This document shows positions 1 to 10,766 of a DNA stretch of 64,000 bases, one piece after another. This stretch comes from Voacanga thouarsii. Lineage: Eukaryota; Streptophyta; Magnoliopsida; Gentianales; Apocynaceae. The position numbers were made by a program, and so were the translations under genes. The stretch spans positions 1,963,501-2,027,500 of the forward strand of contig JANUWF010001179.1 of the NCBI GenBank assembly GCA_026120185.1, given 5' to 3'. The notes under the pieces were generated by a model. The model worked only from the letters and a program-made list of their open reading frames with translations. It did not search any database and was not told the DNA's origin. The stretch's first letter is position 1. Every line of letters begins with the position of its first letter.

Positions 1-1033
1 CTTTTATCCTCACTTGATAGTAGCCTGGCCTCAAATCCAGTTTAGAGTAACAACTGGATCCTTGCAACTGGTCGAATAGCTCGTCAATTAATGGCAGAGG
101 ATATTTATTCTTGATAGGCAGGTTGTTCAAGCCCCAGTAGTCAATACACAACCTTAGAGTCCCGTCCTTTTTCTTTCAAATAGCACAGGTGCTCCCCAGG
201 GTGATGTGCTAGGTTTGATATAGCCTTGCCTCACCAACTCCTCTAGCTGCTCCTTTAATTCTTTCAACTCCGCCGGTGCCATACGATACGGGGTTCGAGA
301 CACCGGTTCCGCTCCTGGGACTAGATCAATGGTGAACTCAACTTCTCGTTTGGGAGGTAGAGAGGTGAGTTCAGCAGGGAACACGTCGGGAAAATCTTTT
401 ACCACCTCGATATCCTCCAGAGTGCACTGGTCCTTTGGCTTGTTTATCACATAAGCCAGATATCCTTGACATCCTTGCCTCAATAATTTCTGGGCTTTAG
501 CCCCAGCTATCAAAAACTTCAATTCTTTTACTTTCTTGCCATTGAACTCCAACACATCACATCCTGGTCTAATGAACTGAACTGACTTATTCTTACAGTC
601 TACTCTAGCACCATGCTTCGCTAACCAATCCATTCCCAATATTAAATCATAATCATCAATAGCTAAGACTATTAGATCTCCGTCCAAGCTTTCTCTCCTT
701 ACTTCAACTTTACAATCCTACACATACCGATCCGCTTGCACCATTTTCCCCAAAGGCGTACTTACTATCGGGGTAAAAGGTAGTTCTACTCCATCTCAAC
801 CCAATTGATATGCACAATTATTATTTAAATAGGAATAGGTAGATCCAGGGTCTATCAATGCATTAACGGAACGACCTTGGATAGTAAACGTACCTTCCAC
901 TACTGCTGCATAAGCTCCAACCTCATCCCGGTTGAGAGCGAAAACTTTTGCTTTCACCTGCGGCTTCTGCGTTCCACTCCCGGAAGCTCCCGAGGTATTG
1001 GCTCGATTGGGCCCCGGGTTCTGAGCTGGGTTC
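1..1033 (-). pseudogene. Ty3-gypsy pol start: aspartic protease and N-terminal reverse transcriptase, broken
   Basis: Pol would process the polyprotein and copy element RNA in cytoplasmic particles. The protease active site reads ALIDPGSTYSYL near 840-880, in place of the usual D-S/T-G-A; the serine and glycine are preserved in shifted form. Downstream comes LILGMDWLAKHGA, the typical retropepsin C-terminal motif, at about 590-640. The RT N-terminus follows, with PYRMAPAELKELKEQL and GYIKPSTSPWGAPVLF (about 180-300). In-frame stops lie at 797-799 and 718-720. A single-base frameshift near 165-175 breaks the frame just after PVLF, before the K-D-G and LRLCIDY block, which continues in another frame to the window edge. 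The YVDD catalytic box is off-window. Confidence 0.88.
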
Positions 1034-2078
1034 CCCTACCCGATCCGAAGAAGTTTAGGGCAAGTGTTCTGCAGATGATTCGGGTCTCCGCAGTGGTAGC
1101 ACTTCCGCTCAACTCCTTTGGACCAACAATTTTTCTCAATGTGGCCCCTTTTCCCACAGTGCCGGCATAATGGAAGATTCTGCGCCGGACCAACCGGTGC
1201 TGTTCGGGCTTGCTTTCCCCTATTCTGCTATTGCTGGTTGGCAGGACGCTTGTTAGGTTGCTGCCTCTGAAAAGGTCTTGGCGGCAGTCTTGTCGGTACG
1301 AACGGTCGTGAAGTCAATCGGTTGCGATCTTCATTCTCAGTACGGGTGGCTGCGTCCACAACCCCCGAATAAGTTACCGGTGGAGAGGGTGCTAACGCCC
1401 TTCTTAACTCTTGTCTTAATCCTTTAACAAATTACCTCGTTCTGTTTTGTTCAGTATCCACCAGCCTCTTGCAGTACTTTGACAGTTGCGTGAACCGGGC
1501 TGCGTATTGGGCTACCGTTAGGCTTCCCTGCTTTAGATTCTGGAACTCATCTTCCCGTTTCTCTATTATCCACTGAGGGATATATTCTGCCCGGAATGCT
1601 TCCACAAAATTAGCCCATGTCCAGTCTTGGTTAATCATCTCCCAGTCGTCCTGAACCCTTTGCCACCACGCCCGAGCTGGACCCCTCAGCCGAAACGCAG
1701 CGAACTTCACCATTCGCTTCTCCGTGTACTGGAGCGTAGCAAAGATGTCCTCCATTTGTTCCACCCATTGCTCTGCTTTCTGGTCTTGTTCGGCCCCCCC
1801 AAGAAAATAGGAGGTTGAAATTTCAGAAACCGCTCCAATGCCTTGTCTTCCCCTTTCGGATTTCTTCACTCTGTCAAGGTTTGCAGAATCTCAGTCACCT
1901 TATGGAACGCTTGCGTCATAGTTACGCTAACTGGCTCTTCCGATCCCATCTCTGGTCCCATTTCATTCTCATCCCCCTGGTTTGGGGATGGCATTTGAGT
2001 TGCATCAACCTCTGGTATTACGGGCTCTGCCTCAGGAACCCTTCTGCTGGACGTGGCTGCGCGACGTCTAGGTGCCAT
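1034..2078 (-). pseudogene. Ty3-gypsy gag (capsid/nucleocapsid), broken
   Basis: Gag would assemble the virus-like particle and package element RNA. The start chosen is the ATG at 2078 (MAPRRRAATSSRR), a usual start for plant Ty3 gag. The first frame stops after about 70 codons at 1866 and gag continues in the 1432-1869 frame. There the retrotransposon gag fold is clear: FRLRGPARAWWQ, then REDEFQNLKQGSLTVAQY. An in-frame stop follows near 1430, then a basic proline-rich linker. Two zinc knuckles of C-X2-C-X4-H-X4-C form lie back to back at about 1065-1165 (CRHCGKRGHIEKNC and CYHCGDPNHLQNTC). Both keep all four ligands although the gene is interrupted. A stop at 1036-1038 ends the module. Confidence 0.9.
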
Positions 2079-2391
2079 TCTAAACCATTCCCCAGATAAT
2101 GAGTTTATGCATTAAAGTTAAAAATATCCAAATTGAGCATGCATTCACATCCAACGTTAAGCGAAAGAAAATTAGATGCAAATTTTGTATGAAGAATTGC
2201 ATATAAATTTTTTTCTCAAAACTTAGAGTACCCTAGGTACACTTATTTGCATAAATTTTGAAATAAAGTAATAAAGGTGAATGGACTCCTAGCATAGGAG
2301 TTTATTGAAAATTGCAAATAAAACGCCCTAAACATAGCAGAACTTGGCCTCTCTAATCCTCATCAGAATCTTCAATGTCGGCATCATATAA

Positions 2392-2829
2392 TCACCCCCC
2401 AGAATTCCTAGTGAAGTCTATCCCAACCCCACCTGTGAACCCATCTATTAGCTCATTCCCGAGTCTCCTAGAACTCTCCCCGGTCTCAACTTGATTGGGT
2501 GGGGTTACAAAGGAAGGTCTAGGTGGAGATTCATAATCTATCTCCCCTGGGTCATCACTGTCAACAGTCAAGTCAACTATGGGGCTAGGAAGGAGGGGAA
2601 CATATTCCATGTCTATCTCCTCATCTTCACTATCAGTAACCAGGTCGAGCACGGGTATTGGAGGTGGCTTAATGATCTGGACCTCATCGTCACTACTATC
2701 ATCCAGGGCAATGATTGGTTGTGGTGCAGGCTGAGGTGCAGGCTGAGGCACTGGTAGCTCCTCCGGATAGATAGGAATGGGAGGGTACCATTGCTGCCCT
2801 TTCCTTGCGGTTCTAATCATTCTGACCAT
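2392..2829 (-). CDS. Leader ORF between PBS and gag: acidic, proline-rich, three SUMO-interaction-like motifs
   Basis: An intact 145-codon frame in the 5' leader of the Ty3-gypsy element, same strand as gag and ending about 310 bp before it. I do not recognise a named family. The N-terminus is basic (MVRMIRTARK), followed by a PQPAPQPAPQP tract (about residues 28-38). Three spaced segments join a short hydrophobic run to an acidic/serine run: residues 39-49 (IIALDDSSDDE), 60-71 (VLDLVTDSEDEE) and 84-93 (IVDLTVDSDD). The last two match the V/I-V/L-D-L plus acidic pattern of SUMO-interaction motifs. The C-terminus is Gly/Asn-rich. It is the only long open frame in this otherwise broken element. 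It could encode an accessory protein or be chance survival of a spacer; translation is unproven. Confidence 0.55.
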   Translation of the reverse strand: MVRMIRTARKGQQWYPPIPIYPEELPVPQPAPQPAPQPIIALDDSSDDEVQIIKPPPIPVLDLVTDSEDEEIDMEYVPLLPSPIVDLTVDSDDPGEIDYESPPRPSFVTPPNQVETGESSRRLGNELIDGFTGGVGIDFTRNSGG

Positions 2830-2913
2830 CCTACAGCATAAACAAGACAGGTTAGATAAAAGATTTGAACTTAATAAATCAAAACATGCACTATCAATAC
2901 TTGCCTAAACCTA

Positions 2914-2926
2914 GTCTCTGATACCA
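2914..2926 (-). other. Primer binding site (tRNA-iMet type) of the Ty3-gypsy element
   Basis: The minus strand reads TGGTATCAGAGAC, two bases after the LTR end (TGTTACA). This is the usual plant initiator-methionine tRNA primer site and fixes element orientation and the LTR inner edge. Confidence 0.88.
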
Positions 2927-5234
2927 CTTGTAACACCCCACTACCTAGGCCCATCAGGACCGGGGATGTCGCCCCATCCAGAGGACAAGCGGTCTTTATA
3001 ACTAGGTTACATAAAAATAAAATAAAATAAAGACTTTAAAATTAAACTTATTACAACCCAAAAGATAAGTACTGGAACAAATCCAAATAAATTATTTGCA
3101 ACAATCTCAAAAAATATCACATAAAGTAAATAACATGAGTCTTCAAAGCATAGGCAACAATCTAGCTAATGACCTCCACAGCAAGATCTTCCTGAAAACA
3201 TGGCATAAAAGGTGGTGAGATAAAAAGCTCAGTAAGCCCGTGTGTGCTTTGAGTGTTTCAGGTAAAATAATTCATGTATGCAAGTTGTAAAAGTTTCATA
3301 AGGAAAAGTGCTGGCAAGCAAAAATAAATGTTAAAAATAAAGAGTGGCGTTTTGCTTTTCAAACTATACATGTGCACAATAAATACAACCACTCAAATGG
3401 GTAGCCATGGGTTACCACACGTTGGGCCCCATGACTAAATAACGGTTAGAATGCCACACTTTGTGCAAGCTGACAAAAGGGTAGGTGTACGGCCTACCGG
3501 GTGAGACACTCCTCCATCTCTACACCCAAACTAACCGGTTGTCCACTCCGGAACACACAGTCCACAGGACTAAAACTTGTTAGCTCGGACCAGCATGACC
3601 TACCGGACTGGCATCTTATCCAGGAAGGACTCACCCCTCAGAGGTGGCCACCTACTGAGAGACTTACCCTTACCCTTCAAAGACTAGTTTTGGTGGTCTA
3701 CCCTTATTGAGTACTCAACGTTGATTGTCCCACCTGGGAGAAAATTGACCCTAATCTGCTTTATTTGGAAATAGCAATTAAGGGTTTCTAAAAGTCTTGT
3801 CAAAGTTGGGTTTTAGAAAAAGTTTAGCATTTTGTGTAAAACTGCTTGTTTAACTTTCAAATGATTTGCTTGACTGAAATAAAAAAGAAATACAGTCCTT
3901 AATTGCCTTTGCAAAATAAATGTCCATATACATCGTATTTGGCTTGCCACAATAACTTTTTGGTCTTCACAAAACTCCATGCTGGAGCTTACTTGATTCT
4001 TTGCTTGCTCAAACTCAAAAGTCTTCCAAGGCTGACCTAACCCCGCTTGGGGTAAACACGAAACATAAGGTTACATTCGAGCTGTACCTGCCTTACATAA
4101 ATAATTTCTTAGCTCAACTAGTTACAACCATGACTAGCCATGACCCTAATGTCCTAAGCTTTAAGGCTAGGTGATAAAGAATTTTATAAAATAAATTTTA
4201 GTTGATAAGTTAAAATAACTTGGAGTTCTAAAATAATTGCTAATAAATTATAGACTCAATTAATAATTCTTGAGTGTTATTTTTAATAAATAAACTAAGG
4301 TTTGAATTTTAAGTCCTAAATAATATTAATAAATGGTGATTTAACAATAGCTTTATTATAAATAAATAATAAATTACAAATAATCTTTAATTAATTTTTA
4401 AATAGATAATAAATAATTAGTAATAAATAAAATTAATAATGAATGAATTATTTTAAATTTTAATTAATAAATAACAAATAGATTTTTTTATAAATGATAT
4501 TTTATTTACTATAAAGGATTTATTACTATAGATATTATTTTTAATAAAAGATCTCATTTATTTGATAAAGAAAATATTAATAAACCAATCCAAATCTTCC
4601 TAGAGTTTCGAATTTTATAGAGAAAAATAGAGTAGTAATTCTATTTAAGGTAATAAAATTTGTTAATAAAAATAACTTAGACTTCAAAAGAAAATACTCT
4701 TTCACCATGATTTTCCTATTGCTAGAAAGGATTCATGAACACATTCTCCAATATCAAATAATAAACCAATCTATTCAAGTACACATGCTTGACTTATCAC
4801 ATACTATCACAAGGCTAACCCCCTCCTAGACATAATCATCAATCTGGGCTTCAATAAAAAATAGAAACATAAGAGCCAAATCAGCTTTGGTGTCATGGTC
4901 TCTAACATTCTTCAAACATCCATAAAATTCATTAAGCACGAAGAACATACATGGATTCAAAAGAAAATTCATACAACTTAGTCCTATACAACAATCATCA
5001 TGCCTTAACTCCATCCCCTTAATCCACATGCATATACTCAATCCCTTATCCATATTTCATTCTTCCTATCAATATCTAAGAGTCATGAATACTGAATTAA
5101 AAGAAGGATTAAAGGAAAATACTTGATTTGATGAACACTTCGATGAAGAATTAAGAAGGTCCACGCGATTGAGAGCCTTGAATGATCCAACGGAAAATAG
5201 CCATGGTTGATGGTTGATCAACCATTTCAGTTGG

Positions 5235-5239
<5 letters not shown>

Positions 5240-5285
<46 letters not shown>
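5240..5285. repeat. (GA)n microsatellite
   Basis: About 46 bp of uninterrupted GA dinucleotides inside the Ty3-gypsy LTR. Confidence 0.97.
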
Positions 5286-5286
<1 letters not shown>

Positions 5287-6647
5287 ATTAGAACGGTACA
5301 GTCGAATGGAAGAGGATGAACAAGAAGGTTGTCCTTGACTTACCTTGTTGATGTTCTTGAGACCTTCAAAGAAAAGTTAATTTTGATCCGCTTGAAAATT
5401 CTTGTTTGCGAGGTTTTGTGTTATAAATACCATAAATGAAGTTTAGGGATTAAATAGGAGTGATTTGGAGTATTTGAGAGTGATTGGAGGTGTTTAGAGT
5501 AGGGTTAGGCTTGAAGAAGGTTAGTGTGTGTTCTTAGTATTCTTGGTGTTCTAAGTGAAAATGGAGAGAGTTTGAGAAAATGCTGCACAAATTCTGGTAG
5601 AGGGCTGGCTGAATGGTCTATAGTGAATGAGAGTTTCGATTTTCAACAAGAAGGAGAGAGAATGATCAGGTTTTATTTGAAATTTAAATGGAGGAAATAG
5701 TGGAGATGTTTAAGATAAGAGATTAGCTAATGGTGTTTGATCAATGAAGGTTTCTATGCTCTCCAATGGTGCCGGCTGAACAAGGTGGTCTTGCTGAAAT
5801 GATTGAAGGTTAATGTTGCTCCAAGGCTGGCCGAAATTCAGTCTTAAATGGCAGAGAAAATTCTGGTTTATTTGCTTAATTCAGGAGTGTTTTAATGGAG
5901 TAAAATGCTGGAATTATTTGAAGTTTCAAAAAGAGTTTGAATGGAGTGATCTTAGGAGTGTTTTGAGGTGTGGCTATGGAGTCCATATGCTCAAGGTAAG
6001 TGTGGGGTTAATGGTGTTCAGTTTATGGCTAATCAAGGACTAATTCTACAGAAGTTGAAGGGTGATTTTCGGCCTAGGCTTGAAAGAAGCAAAACTGGAA
6101 AAATTCTGGTTTAATGCTCAAGAATTTCGGAGGTTGATGAAAGATTTTTGTGCAGAATTTGCTGCACTTCTCCAACCCGATTTGCAGCTGTTCCTTGAGA
6201 GGGTTTGAAGGTCTTTCTAAGGTGGTTTTCCAGCCTTCTTCCTGGAGAAATATAGAGGAGTTTTGCTGTCTTGAAGATGAATCAAAATAACTTCATTTAC
6301 TTGGTTGAAAGCTGTGAAAATGACCAGAATTTTTCCTGGTTTTGTGCAGTCCGAAAATTGCACAGATTTTCCAACCTTCAAGCCACAGAAAATTAGTGGG
6401 TTTACTGGCTGAATTTTTGAAGAAATGGTCTGCAAATATTCTGGAAAATTTCCAGATTTTCCTTTACTAGAATATGAACAACATGAAGGTGAGTTTAAAG
6501 GTGCTATCATGGTGATTGATTTTCTCTTGGAAACCCTTCCTATTTCTCCTCCTATTTTCGGCCAACTTCCCTTCCTCCAAAGCTGATTTTCAAAATTCAA
6601 GGTGGAGGGATTGTCACAGAATTTTTTTGGAATTTAAAAGAAAAGCT

Positions 6648-6722
6648 TAAATGATGGGATTTGAACTCATGACCTTAGAAATTAATTCACCAAGCTCTAA
6701 CCACTATACCACACTAACTCTT
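6648..6722 (-). other. Degenerate tRNA-like segment with A-box and B-box inside the LTR
   Basis: On the minus strand an A-box-like TGGTATAGTGG is followed about 35 bases later by a B-box-like GAGTTCAAATC. The T-arm can form ATGAG/CCCAT with one mismatch. No acceptor stem pairs, and the anticodon arm is weak, so this is a tRNA pseudogene or SINE-head remnant rather than a working tRNA gene. Spacing and strand agree with a tRNA origin. Confidence 0.5.
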
Positions 6723-6961
6723 GTTCTTATTTTCTCAGCCACATATTCTTCTTATGAAATTCCCAAGCTTTCTTCCTATTTTGACCTCAAGCAAAATTAT
6801 CATTTTGCCCCTCCTACTCAATAAGCATAACTAAGCATTTTAACCTATAATCCACAACTCTAAAGCACATAAAATCATTCAAAAACATATATATTCATGC
6901 AAAATAATATGATATGCATCCCGACCCCCTTACTCTAAGGTTGGCTTTAGGTGGGGTTTCA

Positions 6962-7397
6962 CTCTTCCCTTTTCCAAGTTGTCAAACCCCTATCTCTTGT
7001 TGGGTCTACAATCCCCTTAGTTATAGTTTTGTAGGTTAGTTTCTTCTTGTACTTTTTTTAATTTTTTCTTTATTATTATTTTTCCTTCAATTGAACTCCT
7101 CTTATTTAAGGAGTTTAACCTGTGTTTTTTTATCTTGGTGGAGTCAGTGAATTATGGAGATTGTTAATGTGTTTGAAGAGAAAGATTATGTATTGTTGGA
7201 GGATTTAAGAGAATAATTGAAAATGCAATTCAAGAAGCAAACGGGGCTTTTTCTCTTTGTTTCTAGATTTACCTTGCCAAAATTGGTATTTCTTTGCCTT
7301 TTACAATCCTTCACTAGGTATTGTAATTACCAACCTTTCTCAACTTCCTTTGTTGCTTACTTTCAAATGAGGGAGCGAAATCGTGGCTGCGCACCAG
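6962..7397. other. No supported feature between the LTR and the pseudogene
   Basis: T-rich unique-looking sequence. Short open frames here (for example 7217-7426) show no family pattern; the last 30 bases merge into the oxidoreductase relic. Confidence 0.6.
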
Positions 7398-8911
7398 ATC
7401 AATTTTGGGATTCTAGGCTATGCTAAGATAGCCCAGAAAGTTTCTCGAGCATAACAATATTGCCCCGAATGCTATCCTCTATGTTGTTGGATGCTGTTTA
7501 TATACTGTTGCCAACTAGCTTGCACTTGGAATGGGTTGTCTTAGCTGCCTAGAAAAAGAAGCACTTGCTTTTGGAGAAGCATGCGGCTCTCAATGTTAAG
7601 GAGTTCGATGTGATTCTTAAGGCATGTGAAAGTAATGGGGTGTAGTTCATGGATGGAACCATGTGGATGCACCACTTTTGCATAGCTAAAATGAGAGAGT
7701 TCCTCAATGACCTACTCCGTTTTGGTCAGCTCAAATTGGTATAAAAATATCTCCCTACCCCACACCAATAAAATAAAAAAAAAAAGTATTGGTTATTCTT
7801 TCAATTTGCCCTTAAATATGTCAATTAAAGTATCTCTTCTGTGAAAGTTTGCTGATTGAATTATTGCGGTTACTGCAAAATCACTGGTAAATGAATTTTG
7901 CGCTGAATTGAATTCCATTCTTAAAAAAAAAAAAAAAGTAGAGGCAGTTAATATGGGAATTAGGCATCTAACTCTTGTAATACCCCAACCGAGTCTGAGA
8001 TGCAAACATAATGAGAGATCAAATACCTTCAGATATTGAACTGATACATACTAAGAAGATGTGCACATATTTTAATCCTCAGTTTGTTAGTTACAGACTT
8101 ATTTGAATGAGAAAATTTACTGCTAGCCATTATTCCTAAGTTATTCTTTAGATGCTACCTTTTGCAAGGGAACTCATCTATATTTTATGTTTCATAAAAA
8201 GACTTATGTCATATGCTTTCTATCTTTTACTCAAGCTCTTTTTTATTGGCGTGTAGAGTAGTCTAATACACTAGAAATCTTTAATGTTTATTTCTATTAA
8301 CATAAGGTTCTAAAGTGATGTGTTGGCCTAATATCTTGATGCCTATTTTGGGTTCTTATTAACCATGTGAACTATAAAACTGTAAGTAGAAAATCCTTAT
8401 TTACATGTATTTCTTATGTATCTCCCACAAAGACACATTAGTAGCAATAGTAGGTTTTGGAGCTTAAATAATTCATATTTCATTGCAATGGTAATTTCTT
8501 CCTTTGCATGGATGTGCAGTGGTTATCTTTATTGGAATTGCAGTACTAACATACAAGTAATTGACCTAGAAATGCTGCAGGTTCAAAGTATTTTTACATT
8601 TGCTGTTAATCCCATTTTTCTAGAAAATGACATATGATAAGCCAGATTTGGATGGTCTTGATGCCATTGGTGATGCTAGACGGTATTGCATAAGGTCAAT
8701 TTTGTTGGCTAACGACTTTGAGCTACCAAAATCTGTAACTGCATTGCGTGGCCCTATTTTTAATAAATCAAGGGTGATTTTATCATATGGAGCTTTGTTA
8801 TATTGGGAAAATGGGAAGGTCGCTACCTTCATTTGCTCTTTTCTGTCGAATTTGACAATGGATTTAACTGCTGTTAGAACAAAGGGCACTCTACATCTTC
8901 ATTATTTTTGA
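7398..8911 (+). pseudogene. Gfo/Idh/MocA-type NAD(P)-dependent oxidoreductase (At4g09670-like) pseudogene, two exons
   Basis: Members of this plant family are Rossmann-fold dehydrogenases; their substrate is generally unknown. Exon 1 (7398-7738) opens with INFGILGYAKIAQKVSRA, the nucleotide-binding segment, and continues NIAPNAILYVVG in a shifted frame. It then jumps to YILLPTSLHLEWVVLAA, so roughly 40 residues are deleted. After that come HLLLEKHAALNVKEFD and FMDGTMWMHH, with stops replacing residues near 7549 and 7644. The intron (7739-8580) keeps GT at its start and CTGCAG at its end, in phase 0. Exon 2 starts VQSIFTFAVNP, has a frameshift near 8635, and continues PDLDGLDAIGDARRYCIRSI to ICSFLSNLTMDLTAVRTKG. 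The C-terminal third is absent. Retention of the intron shows a decayed gene copy, not a processed transcript. Confidence 0.85.
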
Positions 8912-9401
8912 GTTGCTTAGCTCATAGCTGATATTCTACAAGCTAGGTTTCCACTTTAGTTTCTGCTGTAGAAACTTCTCTTTTTGTATGTCTCCCGTAA
9001 TTTAGTTTTCCATTTAGGCTTAAAATACAATTTACAATTTATATGGATGTACTTTCTACAATGAATTTAGAGTCTTTGCATTGATATTGGAGTTAAATGT
9101 TTTATTGCAGAATAAAGGCCTTTTTACTTACTGTTTACTCCTCAATGGAGATATTAATTTCAACTACTTCAATTTCGCTCTCAATATAACAATGTATGGT
9201 CTCTTCTAATAATCTTAAGGTACTTTTTTCTTTACTTGCTAGAAATGTGGCTTTATGATAGTTCTTCTTTGATAAGGAAAGAGTTTCTTTAGCAAGGGGT
9301 GCTATATCTCACACAACCGAAAGTTGCACATGATTGGTTTTGGTGAAACTTTTCATGTGATCTTAGGATTTCTTTTGACTTTAGTCATATTGTTGTCAAG
9401 C
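8912..9401. other. No supported feature
   Basis: AT-rich sequence between two pseudogenes. I see no continuation of the oxidoreductase and only weak, unalignable reading frame before the PPR relic. Confidence 0.55.
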
Positions 9402-9489
9402 TATAGCCACACTAAGCTTGTACTTTTGGGGTGGGAGTTGTTTGAAAGAATGATTGTGCAATTTGGGATTGAGCCTAATTTACAACAGT

Positions 9490-9504
9490 TTGCTTGTTTG
9501 GTGG
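9490..9504. repeat. Target site duplication of the LINE, left copy
   Basis: TTGCTTGTTTGGTGG; it matches 10752-10766 with one mismatch. Removing the LINE and one copy joins the PPR reading frame (...FACLV | DLLGKAG...). Confidence 0.9.
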
Positions 9505-10751
9505 CAATAAAGGACATTATACAGATTTCAGATAATAAATTTAGTTTTATGCCTGGGCGTTCTACTATGGAGGCAATTCATTTATTACGGCAGATGATTA
9601 GATATTATAGGGAAAGAAAAAAATTTACATATAGTATTTATTGATTTGGAGAAAGCCTATGACAAATTGCCTAGAAAAGTAGTTTGGTGGGTACTGGCTA
9701 AGAAAGGTATCTCGATAGAGTATATTACTCTCATTAAAGATATGCATGGGGGAGCATGTATGAGTATAAAGAGTTGCGCTAGAGTGACTGTAGAGTTTCC
9801 TATTACTATTGGGACGCATCAAGGATTAGCGCTTAGCCCTTTCCTCTTTGCAATTGTTATGGACGAGTTGACTTGCACTATATAGGAGGTTGTGCCATGG
9901 TGTATATTGTTTGCTGATGATATTGTGTTGATTGATGAGATTAGAGTTGGTGTAAATGCTAAATTGGAGTTGTGGCGACAGATATTAGAATCTAATGGCT
10001 TTAGAATTAGTAGAAGTAAAACTGAGTATATGGAATGCAGGTTCAGTAGTAGCAGAAATATAGCTCAGTGTGTAACTTTGGATGATAGAGATATATCGTT
10101 AGGCGATTGCTTCTGATATCTAGGATCTATTATTCAAAAAGATGGAGAACTCGATAGTGACGTTGCACACCAAGTTACTATGGGTTGATTAAAATGGAGG
10201 AGTGCGACTGGTATTCTATGTGATCGTAATATACTATTGAGCTTAAAGGAAAAGTTTTGTAGAATAGCCATAAAACCTGCCTTACTATATGGCACGAAAT
10301 GTTGGGCAGTTAAAATGTGTCATATTCACAAAATGAAAGTATGTGAGATGCGTATGTTACGATGGATGTGTGAATATACTAGAAAAGATAAAGTTAGAAA
10401 TGAGAATTAGGGAAAATTTAGGAGAGGCATCTGTTGAGGAGAAGATGAGAAAAAGCCGCTTGCATTGGTTTGGACATGTATAGAGAAGATTGAGGGATGC
10501 ACCTGTTAGGAGGATTGAGGGAATGAGGCAAGATAGGTTAGACAAAGGTAGAGGTAGGCCTAAAACGACATAGATAGAGGTGATTAGGAGAGATATATCT
10601 TTGTTAGATTTAGATGAAAGTATGAAGGTTGATAGAAGGAAGTGGAAAGAGAGGATTCATGTGGATGACCACACGTAACCTGATATTAGTTCATGTAACC
10701 GACTCCAAGTTTTTTGGGGCTAAAGCTTAGTTTGTTGTTGTTTTATTGTTG
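9505..10751 (+). mobile_element. RTE-type LINE, 5'-truncated, inserted in the PPR relic
   Basis: This 1247-bp insert carries the reverse transcriptase C-terminal half and a 3' end of GACTCCAAG...GGGGCTAAAGCTTAGTTTGTTGTTG, the TTG-rich tail usual for plant RTE-like LINEs. It is bounded by a 15-bp target site duplication with one mismatch. The endonuclease and RT start are missing, as expected from incomplete target-primed reverse transcription. Confidence 0.88.
9515..10678 (+). pseudogene. LINE reverse transcriptase fragment, broken
   Basis: The frame opens at ISDNKFSFMPGRSTMEAIH, the F-x-P-G-R-S/T box of non-LTR reverse transcriptases. A slip in an A-run near 9617 shifts the frame. The next segment carries DLEKAYDKLPRKVVWWVLAK and GTHQGLALSPFLFAIVMDEL. 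After a stop at 9883-9885 it continues PWCILFADDIVLI (FADD catalytic box at about 9908-9919) and GFRISRSKTEYMEC, then LKWRSATGILCDR and EMRMLRWMC. It ends near KWKERIHVDDHT at about 10670. At least five stops or shifts are visible. The order matches the last two thirds of the RT plus C-terminal region of plant RTE elements. Confidence 0.87.
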
Positions 10752-10766
10752 TTGCTTGTTTAGTGG
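10752..10766. repeat. Target site duplication of the LINE, right copy
   Basis: TTGCTTGTTTAGTGG directly follows the TTG-rich LINE tail. Confidence 0.9.

Larger units (their letters stand above)
1..6961 (-). mobile_element. Ty3-gypsy LTR retrotransposon, 5' part only (window edge cuts it)
   Basis: Read on the minus strand, the order is 5' LTR (2929-6961), primer binding site, leader ORF, gag with two zinc knuckles, aspartic protease and the start of reverse transcriptase. The element runs off the left edge before the RT catalytic core, so RNase H, integrase and the 3' LTR are not visible. A long LTR, a gag starting MAPRRR and the gag-PR-RT order fit a Ty3-gypsy element; the 4-kb LTR suggests the Del/Tekay chromovirus group, but the clade-defining integrase C-terminus is outside the window. 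Several in-frame stops and one RT frameshift show it is not autonomous. Confidence 0.9.
2929..6961 (-). repeat. 5' LTR of the Ty3-gypsy element, about 4.03 kb
   Basis: The inner edge is set by the PBS: on the plus strand the LTR begins TGTAACACCCC at 2929. The outer edge is inferred at 6961, where GGTGGGGTTTCA forms an imperfect inverted match to that start and gives TG...CA ends. The partner LTR is off-window, so the outer edge is unconfirmed. The interior is very AT-rich at 4190-4560, holds a GA microsatellite and a tRNA-like segment, and has no credible coding region; the 127-codon frame at 6217-6600 is antisense noise. Confidence 0.65.

Noticed and set aside
954..1193. Minus-strand frame of 79 codons
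   Set aside because: It is a shadow of the real zinc-knuckle frame, which is shifted by one base and shows both CCHC motifs.
6217..6600. 127-codon minus-strand frame
   Set aside because: Inside the inferred Ty3 LTR, without motifs; likely chance.
6648..6722. Functional tRNA gene
   Set aside because: No acceptor stem and a weak anticodon arm; only the A and B boxes and T-arm fit.
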